Shown here in pieces: positions 51,301-63,300 of a stretch of DNA of 64,000 nt (the stretch's first letter is position 1; each line of letters begins with the position of its first letter). This DNA comes from Mesocentrotus franciscanus (lineage: Eukaryota > Echinodermata > Echinoidea > Camarodonta > Strongylocentrotidae), in contig CP137679.1 of the NCBI GenBank assembly GCA_037976565.1, positions 5,051,710 to 5,115,709 on the forward strand, read 5' to 3'. The notes beneath the pieces are model-generated. The model had not been told where the DNA came from, did not search any database, and saw nothing but the letters and a program-made list of their open reading frames with translations. The position numbers and the translations under genes are program-made.

Positions 51301-54300
51301 TGTTCTTAGGGCCTCTCATTGTTAGGTATACAGTTACAGTATATTAAAAAGGAGGTTAGTTTGAAAAACTGAAACAGTAAAAAGGTTTCTGAATACTTGC
51401 CAAATTAAAGATGATAGAAAAATGCTCAAAGATAGCTCTAAGTGTCATCAATCGATTAAACTGTTACTTCATCATGATTTATTGAAACATGAAAATGAGT
51501 TTATTTCAATATTTTTTTATAAGGCTCTCTCAATGGTAGGCCCGTTTGCAAAAGTTTGTACATACTCGTACATGTAATACAAAATTAAAGAAGAGGAATA
51601 TGCGCAAAATCGGCTCTAGAGTCAGTAATCACAGTTAAACTTTTCATGAATTCTTTATATGCAACTTTTTTTAATAGCAGTCTTACCGGTGGGTCTTGTC
51701 TGCACTTTTCTTTCACACCTAAAAGGAGAGAGTCGGCAATAACGCTGCCATCCATGGTGACATAGTAGACGATCAGTCGCATCTGTGGAGCCATGTTGGC
51801 TCTGATTGTTATGGGCAGGATTGTGCCAACTTCACTTATGCTTCTCTGAACTCCCTGCAGAACAATCCTGCCACCTGTAATGCACTACAAAAAAAACAAA
51901 CATTTAAAGTTTAAGTTGAGTTCCGGTCATACAATTGCAATGTGAAAAAAGTGTAGACGCGATTGGAAAGGTTGATCTTGTAGCACAAAAGTACTGTGAG
52001 GTTTGGGTATAATCGAAATAATAAGAAATTGGCTCATTTTTGCTATCAGTCACATGCAATGTACAGTGAAATGCTTATATGGGACTACACAAATATGTAG
52101 CATAAATGTTGTGATGTACAATGTTGAGCTCTTACGTGTCATATTTTGAATATGAGGGCATTTGATAAGCCATCATTTTCAGGGGGCATTTTTTTCGATG
52201 ATACACTTCCACACTAACATATCATAAAAAAGCTCACAAATTATATATTATTTTTTTGCAGCCAACATCGAATTCTGCAGAACTTTGCAGGAATCATGAA
52301 TATGTCATGTATGTCCTATCTGTGAAATTTGAACGTTAGCAGTGTCCTAATATTCAAATTATGCAAGGAAACCCGTTTACTTGCTATACTTCACTGTCAG
52401 ACACTATTGAGTGACTGACTGGCTTTTTTTCTTCTTCGGTAATAAAACACATAAAATGAGCTGTATATAAAGGGTACATGAAAATTAGATTTTTTTTTAT
52501 TATTCTGTTATTTTGAAGATGATTTGAATACGATAACGCAGGCTTGCAAACAAGTCTCTGGTTTGGGGATAAAGCAGACTGTATGTAGCGAAGGCACATG
52601 TCTACTGTGATTTTAACCAGGCCCGTAGCAACGGGGGCACGTGCCCCCAAAATTTCCAAGATCATACACCCCTCCTCTTAGACCCCTTCCCAGGACGTCG
52701 ATCAATTACATCTATGTGCCCCAAAAAAAAAAAAAAAAAAAAATCAAACTCTGGCTACGGCCCTGATTGTAACCACGATACATGTACGATTTAATGAGTG
52801 TAGGTAATGGCGGGTGTATTGACTGCGTGATCTGAGGATTTTTTTTGGTGAGATTTACTTCGTTCCTCTTTTATTAATAACATCATCAACTTTGTCTCGT
52901 AAAACATATTTCATGTCATAGGAATATAATTATAACTTCAGCCCACTTTTAAATATAAATTTCCAATGAGGAATGTGGATTACAAATCTGACATCAAGTA
53001 TAGCTCATTAAAAAAGGAGAATGAGGTATCAAAGTCTTTGTACCAGTAGATCAGCAAAGACACATGCTCAACTGAATGAATGCATTGAAAGTGTCCTATA
53101 TGACATATTTTGTCCTATATGAATACATATTTACATCATTTATTCAACCTCTTTTTGGATAGTTGTTAAATTGGGTTCATTTAAGAAGAATCACTATGAT
53201 TTGGGTCATGTTAGGTCAATAATTAGTAAAGAAGTATTCCCTACGACATGTCATTTGTTTAATGAAAGACGTTTTCGATGTGAAAAGTGTATTAAAGTCT
53301 TCTTTGATATGATGATTTCAGCTTTATCTTGCAGAGAAAGGGAAATTATTAGTTGGTTGTCATATCTGCATAGGGTCCCCTGGTAGTACTTTACTATTAC
53401 CATAAAACACATTTTCACTGCTGATTCCTTTGCTTTAAATGCTACAAAATGTTGTCTAAATGTCCCGTACAACACACTGCATGATCCAATATTTTGACGT
53501 AATGATATTTTGGCAGAACAAGGGTTTAAGGACAATTTCGAGAGATATCAAATTCACTTGAAGCCACAATCACTTCTAATTATAAACATTTCAATAATTA
53601 TCATTCTATTTCCATGGATCATGAACTCATTACTGACTTTCACAATCATCATAATATGAGAATTATTTTGGGAAAAATAAATGAAAATAATCCATTGAAT
53701 TTATGATCAGTGTAGTTTTCAGCATTTCTTGAAAGAGCATACTTTTTTCTTTGTAATTACAAAAGTTGAAAGCACAAAACAATTTTATAGTGGTATTTGG
53801 CAGTTTATTGTCGACCTATCTTGTTATGATTTTTTTGTTGTTGTAGTATTTTCATTTATTCACGACCCTTGCTTCCTTAATTACTCGTCTCATTTTGATC
53901 TCCAAAACGTTTAAACAGAGAAAGCTTTTACATTTACATTGATTCCTTAAATAAATAAAGAGTAGGATGTGCTTAATTGGTGTGCTAAGTTATAGAGCAA
54001 TCTGATTATTACGTCTTATAAATTTCCATAGAGTTTTAGTCCTCTTTTGGTCACTTCACAAGACCGTGGGAATCAGAGTGCTTAGATAGACTGCATAAAC
54101 ACCTTTTCTTTAAAGTAACGTTCTATGACACTTGACATTCTTCACTTTTTTAATTGAGTTAGGGACATCAAGTTGTGATGAATAATATATTATTTTAAAG
54201 CTGAGAATCTCCTCTTTCAGAATCGACCCTAAAATAAAAGTCTTTTCTGGTGATTTGTTGGTGGTAATGTGGTGCTGGGTCACATATGGCTCATGCTGTA

Positions 54301-57300
54301 GTGTACGTAGACACCATGTGCGACATGCAACAGGGCTGGTGACTTTAACATGTGATATTACTTTGCATGTTTTTCGTATGTTGTTTAATCCAAAATCAAT
54401 CTGTTCAGTGATTTGCGAGATTTGCGAAAATACAACCCTCACAAAAACACTGCTAATACAGTATACAAAACCACCCTATCCAAGGTTGGTCAACAAATTT
54501 ACTTACATTGGAAGACCCTGTCGGGGTTTTTAACACATAATTGCACTGTGTCCGTAGCCTTGTAACGGTTTATACCTAACTGCAGTTTAAAAGTAGTCTA
54601 TCATACATGTAGAATGTAAGTGCACTCAAATAAACTTACAAGAAAGTGGAGATCTATGTCTTCATCTCCTGTTGTTCCAATCCTCTGAATCAAGAAATCA
54701 GTTCTCACATCAACCTACATCATGAACAAAAGACAGGTCAAAATAAAAGTTAGCTGATCCTACATTTGCTCCTAAGTCTTATTTTGTCCCATGTGTAGGG
54801 TTGAGGGTATAGGGCTGCAATTGGGTTTTAGGTTAGGTTAAAGTAAGGGTAAGAGTTACAAGGTATACTGCTAGTGTTGAGTCCTTTACCATGCCAAATT
54901 TCTTATGACTGTTATTACCCTGTAGTATGTTGTTATGTTATCAGTCTGTATATAATGTGTACTCTAAATTTCATATTTTGTCAAAGATACATGTACAACA
55001 TGCATGCATGTATACAGTCAGGGTTGGGTTCACTATTGTTCAGCTTAGGGATGTAATCAATTTTCTGTTAGGTTTAGGGTTAGCGATAGGGTTTGGTCCT
55101 TGGCCGGTATTCAATTAAATAATTATGTCAGGAATGTGAGCATTTTGCAGGGGGTCCGCTGGCTATTAATAAGGGCCGCTATTCAGAAGGGCCGCTATTC
55201 AAAAGGACCACTATTCATAGTTTGAGAAAAGGGTCATTATTCAAAAGGGTCATTATTCTTAAGGATCGCTATTCATAATCGAAGAAGAGGGTCGCTATTC
55301 ATAATAAAAAATCGAGGTCGTTATCCACAGGGGTCCCTATTCATAATACGATAAGACGGTCGCTATTCATGAATTTCGCTTATTATGAATAGCGATCCGC
55401 ATTTCGTATTATGAATAGCGGTCCTAACGAGTAGTGACCCCCACATTAAATTATGAAAAGCGCCCCTTCCTCATGTTTATAAATAGCGACCCCGATGACC
55501 CTCAATGTGAATTATGTCATCTCACATTATGAAAAGTTTTCCTTACGAATAAAGTACCTTATGCCTTAATAAAAAGTGACCCCGTTTCCTTTTTATGAAT
55601 AGCGGTCCTTCACGTATAGGAAGTTGCACATTATGAAAAGCGGTCCTTATGAATAGCGGTCCTTATGACTAGCGAGATTACCCCAATTGCAGAGTGTACA
55701 TAACCCTATTCCTGGGAGTATTTGAATATCTACCAGATGCAATCGGTAGGTGATGATTGCCACAGCGAAAACTACTTAAAATTGTCCGATCACTTTTAAT
55801 GATATCGATTAAGTATCTTTCTAAACATAAAGGCCGGTATTCTGAAGTCGTGTCTAACTTAGTCATGACTAAAGTTAAACAACTGTTAAGTTAGACAGGT
55901 CTTAGTCACGACTTCAGAATACCGGCACATGTAGCACTTCAAATCCCCATATCTCACTTCCATAGAGCAGAATAGGCAACACAAGTTGATCAAATAATTC
56001 CAAGAGGATATCAATAGGTAATTGCAATTAGTAAGTTTTAGACAATAGACATTAAATTGCTCGTCTACCTTGATTGAGTTGCTTAATTTGTGCTTTACGA
56101 AATTTGTTGTTGTAGTTAAAAGTTTTTTCCAAGATAGACGTATTCATCAGCAACTCCAACAATATCATCATCAAATTTAAATGTAGGAATTTTTCGAACT
56201 TTATGAAAATGACAAGGACAATGACAATGATGTTTTTATTTTCTCATGTCATCCGATAACAGGGTATTGAAGATAATGTAATGGTAATCAAACAATGTCT
56301 CAATAAAGACAATATTATAATCAATGAAAAATTAATGAATATCAATGAAAATCAATAAAGCAAAATACGCTTTATTATATCATAATTATATTTGCGCGCA
56401 TTTAATGCGACGCATCAGTAGCTCATTATTTTTTATTGACAGTGTGACGTCACAATGATTACCATTAAGGTTTTTTATCTTAACTTTGGCTAACTAAGGT
56501 AAATGCTCATATGTGATCTGAATACGAGTTAATACATAGGCAAGTAAAATGCTGAGTAAAATACTGAGTCAGACTTAATCCACGTACTGAATTGAATAAG
56601 GCTCGAGTGTTGATATTCAGCTCTCATAACTTGCTGATCTCGCCATCTCTTGTATTGAGAATTGGGTATTGGTTGGCCTGTATCTACTTTTCTGCTACTG
56701 GTTCTCCCATGAAACAGACTAAGTAATGAGTAAGTAAGAATTTATCCCTTTGAAGTTCATTTACGATAACCACAGTTAAATTCAAAGCTTAGAAGCACAG
56801 AGTGGGTAAGACCCGGTATGAATATATATTCTGACTTACATTCAGGTTACGATCATCTGTGTTCTGAGGTCTGATGACCAAGTAATCATCCCTGTTGTCC
56901 GATTCTGCTGGACTTACTTGAAAGGAGATATCAGCTTGGTTGTTCTGATATTTCGGATCATGAGTTGATGCCTGAAAAATGACACATGTATAAAAATATT
57001 ATATTACTTCAGTGACTAAATCCCTTTGTTTCTACAAATACTCCCCATAATGTGCTAACAATGTGCAGAATGGAAATGGAAGATTAATAAAAAAAAATTT
57101 TAAAAAAAAGAACATAACAATTTCAACATTCTGCCTATGGGAACTGGGTTGTCAATGTACAGTGTAAAGTCTATAGGAATGAGAGAATTAAGTGCTTAAC
57201 AGGTAAGGATGGAGGTCTATTGAAAGCTGTGACTATATTGAGCTGACATTTTGTTTTGTTGATGTTGATTTTAAACAAAAATGTCAGGCATCATAAAGAC

Positions 57301-60300
57301 ACTAACAAAATACAAAAAGTGAACATGCATATAACTGACTGAAGTTATATGTACTTGGTTGATGATGGTATGACAGTCATTGGACTAATAAACAAGAGGT
57401 CAGCGGACCTTACGCTCACCTGAACCGATGATAGAAGGGGCCTTGCAATAAGGGATCTAGCTCCCTTAAACAGTTTATAGACGACGGATGACGGAAAAAA
57501 GGGGTCGCAATAGTTCATTTGAGCCGTTAGCTCTGGTGAGCTAAAAGGAGAAAAGACCTCAGGCCAAACCCCTCAAAGAAAGTTTGGAAACTCAGGTTTG
57601 ATCGATTATAGCTCTCTTATCATGTCATAATCATCGTTTTGATTAATATTATGAGAAAGTGTGTTTATTTCTCTTTTGAATGATAACATATTTGGTATGA
57701 TTTTGCAGCCATGGAATAAGCAGTAGATTAGAATAAGAGGTAGGGTGAAGAATGACAAGTTTAAAAATGAACTCAAAGAAAGTTTAGAAACTCAGGTTTG
57801 ATCGATTATAGCTCTCTTATCATGTCATAATCATCGTTTTGATTAATATTATTAGAAAGTGTGTTTATTCCTCTTTTGAATGATAACATATTTGGTATGA
57901 TTTTGCAGCCATGGAATAAGCAGTAGATTAGAATAAGAGGTAGGGTGAAGAATGACAAGTTTAAAAATGAACTCAAAGAAAGTTTAGAAACTCAGGTTTG
58001 ATCGATTATAGCTCTCTTATCATGTCATAATCATCGTTTTGATTAATATTATTAGAAAGTATGTTTATTCCTCTTTTGAATGATAACATATTTGGTATGA
58101 TTTTGCAGCCATGGCATAAGCAGTACATCAGAATAAGAGGTAGGGTGAAGAATGAAAAGTTTCAAAATGAACTGGTAAGCACTGGCATTGTTTAACATGC
58201 AGAGCACTCATCTTTCTTTGACATAAGAGAGTGCGATTTTCGTAAATGACATGTGGTGGGGCTACTGTTCCCAACTGGTCATCCATGAATGCTAAATTCT
58301 AGAGAATCAAAAATTGAAATTCATGCGCTATGGTACGGTGTCATGTCAGGCAAGATTCGCTACTGGTATAGTCGTCAACTTTCTGAAGTATCATGTGTAG
58401 GTTAACAACTGTTGAAATAGCGTTGGTAATAGTACAATTCGAATGCAAAAGGGCAGTGCATTGTGTACTTTTGTACTTGCCCTTATTTTGATCTACTGCA
58501 CATTCTATGACTTACAAATCATAACTGGGGTATCATCTTTTGCATGCAAGAACCTTTCACAAAATTTGTGAGGGGCTCGGATTCCTGAAGTTTCATGCCG
58601 CAAAATAATTGAGTCACAAGTGGCTCAATGCTGAATTTTTGCAATATACAAAGTGTTGTTCCACAAAAATGCCTTTTCTTTACAAATTGTCATTCAAAAT
58701 TTTGTGGTTTAGCTCAATAACTTTTTATACAGAGCCTTAAAATATAAAAAGATGCATTATTAGAAAGAGCACACATTTCTGCACACTCTATGTCCATTTT
58801 GGTTTCATGGCGAAATACCATTTGATGCCAGGAATTTTGAAAAAGCTTTAAAGTCCGTAACTTGACAACACATTGAAGGTTTGAAATCATAGTTTTTTTA
58901 ATGACAACCGGTCATTTTTAAACTTATCGATAGCGTTCTTACCCATGTACTTACAATTGTTTTCAGGCACATTACATTACGTTTATAAGAAAAATGTAGC
59001 AATGAAAGAAAACAATCTTGTTGCCAATTTGAAGAAGAACAGGTGATCAATTTAGCCTTTTAACAAAGGGTCCTGTTCTGAAAAAAGGTTGTTTTCTTTG
59101 TCTTCTTACCACAATATGAATGTTCACTATACTTGATTGGACGTCAAGAACCATACCGACTCCTCCTTGATCATCAGTGTTGGATCTCGTGTCCAGCTGA
59201 ATACCATCTATTCTAGTCCTCTGTAGTGACACGTTTCGACCATCTTCATATCTGGCAGTTGCTGTGACCCTTACAGGAACATTGGGGGCCACATCTCCAT
59301 TTGCAAATGTTAAATCAAGCTGCGAAGAAAAGAGAAGTAGTTTATGGTACTAAAGGTCCCGGGTTCAATTCCTCGACAGACACCCAATATGTTAGGTTGG
59401 GCGCTAAAAATCTATATTCAATTATCTTCTTCCCTTTCTAACAATTAAACCATGATGCCTCAAACGAAATGCCACACGATTGATTACCTCAAAATCAGTA
59501 TTTGCTCCATTCAGGATCTCCAACTCATCGCAAACATGAATATTAATAGAAATGAAGGCTGTATCACTCAATATGGACAAATAAATAAATCTAAGTACTT
59601 ATCAATATTGATTTAAATCAAATATTGAATACAGGAAGAATGTACTGGGTGATTGATGAAATATACAACTTGTCCAAACAATAGGCAGGAAATATCCTGA
59701 TTATTGGAGGATACATTACAGAAGATTTAACTAATAACCTACATGTATTTCCAGCACTAACTTAACTTGAAAATACTAAAAAATGTTAAAGTAATCTTAA
59801 ATCTACTAGCCTGTGGCAAACTATCTCCTGAGAAAAACAATGTGGCACATGAATAACATCTACTGTTAGTGACACACACATGTAAAGGCCTGGGGTCGTT
59901 TCACGAAACCGCCATAACTACAAGATCAACGACATCTTGCCGCTGTCGCTCGCCTAGCTTCTCCGCTGATCGTTTCACAAAACCGTTTTTTAGCCAAGAC
60001 GAGCGACAAATTCCCCGACAAGAGACTTGTCGCGACTTAGTCTATGGACATCAAAAAAATGAAAACTTAAATTTATGTTAAAACTTTTTTCTTTATCTTC
60101 GAGCTCTCGATTCACTGAACAGTTATTATTAATATTAATATAAAATCATTATACAATAACAAAGGTTGTTCTGATATCTTGTCCATGCCTTCACTGGTGA
60201 ACAAAATAAATGTTATTAGTTCATACATCGTTTTACCATAGCAAAGTCGTCAAAGATGGAACAGTCTGTAATTACAGACCCATGAGAATGACGACAATTT

Positions 60301-63300
60301 TCGTTTAGGTATTTTTCTAGATATTTTCCCTTTTCAAGCATATCAATGCAATCACATAATTATTTGATAAATAAATGTTAAAACTGTGAGTACTATAATG
60401 TATTGTGTTCATTATTTCCTTAAATAGAAATAAACATAATGGTCTTCAATCTTGACATTTTTGAACAGTTTGGGTGAAATTAAGCCTCATAAACTCTTTT
60501 GGTAATTCAGGATAAAATTGATGGATCATAATGAAGATTATATTTTTTTAGCCGATAGTATCGAAATCATGAATTTGTCACTTATCATGGTTTTGTGAAA
60601 TAGGTTGTCCGCTTTCTGACATCTCTAGGTCGCGGACAAAGATATGACTGTCATAGAGTTGGTTTCGTGAAACGGCCTCCTGTATTCTAATGTCCTTTGA
60701 CAAGACATGAATCTACATTTGTCACTCTCCATCCAGGTGTGAAATGGGAACAGTAGAAAGGAATTCCTTGAATGCCATGAGCACTAAAATTGATAGCCTA
60801 GTGGAGCCGGAGTAATATTGGAGCACAAATGAGCACCTTGGGTGGTGGATACATGTATATGTACACTATATAAATATTCAATATTATTATTATTATCATT
60901 CTGCTTGACTGAGGTGTAAGTTTTCCTTTGTTAAAAGTGATCTGAGACCCAGGAAAAGGTTTTAACTGACTTAATAGCAAACAGACCAATGAATTTTAAT
61001 CATTATTAAGTTTCTTTTTATCTTACCTTTACATGCAGATTGAGCCCTGCCTTGAAGTACTGTCCAGTTCGCTTTGTACTGAATTTGTATGGTGAGTCGA
61101 CAAAGATTGCCTTCGTATTGATACTTGCTTCGCTGAACTGAGTAGCTGATTCGCGTACAATTGCCTTGGCATGGAAGTGGCGACCTCTGAACCGATCAAA
61201 CCAGTCTGGACCACCAAAATTAGTACTGAGATCATCCAAAGTGACTTCAGCCCTTCCACCATCATCAAGCTGATAGAAAAATGAAAAGAAAGTGATAATG
61301 TTTTTCTTTCTTTTTTTGCAGATGTTTCTGCATTTATTGATAAATCAAATACAGTACATTCAAGTAACAATAATAGTATATAATATAATTGATTAACATA
61401 AAGAGTGACAACTGAAATACACACACACAAATGCATATATATATATAATCAAAGAAATCAAGATAAATGCAGAGGCCAACTATCATAAGCATGAATGCTT
61501 GAGTCGATAGCAGCCGGGAAGGGGGGTACATGACGCTGTTATAGGAGTATGCAGGAGAATAGAGTGTCACGTATAAAGATTTCTTTCAGATGTAACTAAA
61601 TAAAAAGTGGAAAGAAAGTGTAAAAATGCAAGTGTGTGCAAGTGGGTGTGTGCAGGTGAAGTAAGTGTTCGATTCGTATCATGGACTGGTCATCTAAAAT
61701 TAATTTATATATTAAACAAACAATTAGAATCGCTAAGACCCTTATAATATTAATGAATATTTGGATATTAAATAATTTTTCATCGAGGCTTTGAATGAAC
61801 AAAGAGATGCAGAGTGTTTAAAATTGTCAGGTAAAGCATTCCAAATATCTGGGCCATGGTGTCTTATCGATTTATAGGCCATAATAATTTTGAGGTTAGT
61901 TAAATGGAAGTCGGATGAGTGTCGTGTAGGATAAGAATGTATATTACTATTGTAAACAAAAATATTTCAAAATGCTAAAGGTATAGTATTTGTCCAAAAA
62001 TTTTACATAAACATTGCAGTTTGAAAATGTGAATATCGGCGATTTGTAATGTTTTTAGTTTATAAAATATTGGATCAGTATGGGCTAAATAATATGAATG
62101 TGTACAAATACGGAGTGCTTTCTTTTGGAGACGATATATTAACATAATTTTCATTTTATTACTATTACCCCATACTATGTTACAATAAGATATGTATTAC
62201 AAAATGAAAGAATTGGCTATATCAGATGCGACGGTTCCTAAATAGAGGCCCATGGGCCAAATGTGAGCTGCGAGGCGACTTGATGCGGCCTGACAAAAAT
62301 ACATATACCAACAAGTAAGTTTTGTTGTTTCGTTCATTTTAATGCTACAAGTAGAAGATCAGATCAGATAATCCTGGATCTACCACCGCTATCACAAGGC
62401 TCTCTCCCACCTCCCCCTTGTAGATAAATAACATAGTGACAGAAGTACCAAGATAATACTGAGAAGATCACTAGGGTCTGAAACAGACCCACCACAAACA
62501 AGACATATGTGACTGCATCTCATATATGCCTCCACCCTAAATTCAGTATAGGAAATGGATGGAATAAACAAGTAGACCCCGGCATCGTGTACGTGTATAT
62601 ATACCATATGCGCTGCACCAGCTAGAAACCAGGGAGATTTGGGCGATCGACGGTCCCGGTTTTGAATTTTTTGGGCGACGGTCGCTGTTTAGAGTTTTCT
62701 ACGGAAAGGCTCACAACACTTTATTCATGACACATTTTGAAGGCACTAAAAAAAAAGATTTCCGACCGACCGACCCATGTTTTGGGACCTAAAGGGTAAT
62801 ACAACATCTTTTTTTAAGGTCTAACAAGGATAATAGGAGGGTAAACAGGAATAAAACTTCCTAAACATTCCGCATGCCCCCTTTATTTATCAATTAATGG
62901 ACGATTTTTTAATAGCGATACGCGCATATCGTGGAAATATTGTGAAAGGATGGGAAAGCGTGTGTGTGCTTTATGATAGGAGAGAGAAGACATGAGCCCC
63001 TGGAAACTCGCGTACTGATGGGGGCAGTTGACCCCAAATCAAATTCAAACGTGGTTTATTTCTTATTCCATTCCAGTGATTTACAAAGGTTGCTTAAAAG
63101 ATATGATTTTTCCCGGATTTTTCTCAATTTTTTTGTAAATTATACTTTTTTATGCGTTTGTTGGAAAATTACAAATTCCCCAATTCAGGCCAAAGTCAGG
63201 CCCAAAATATGCTTATTTAGAAGCCTTCATGTCAGGATCTGCAGAACGGCGGGGGCTCGAGGCACGAGCACCCCTTACTTTTTTTGAAAAAGTATGTTAA

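Larger units (their letters stand above)
55102..56608. mobile_element. Probable GGCCGGTATTC-family element with inserted minisatellite and MITE
   Basis: Left end GGCCGGTATTCAATTAAATA; right end ...TGAATTGAATAAGGC resembles the right end of the 17575 element. Its GCGCATTTAATGCGACGC and TAAGTAAAAT words also echo that copy. It contains the head-to-head minisatellite and the 55832 foldback. Confidence 0.5.

Noticed and set aside
54110..54533. Overlapping 92- and 110-codon frames on opposite strands
   Set aside because: No domain or splice context linking them to the C3-like gene; likely chance frames in an intron.
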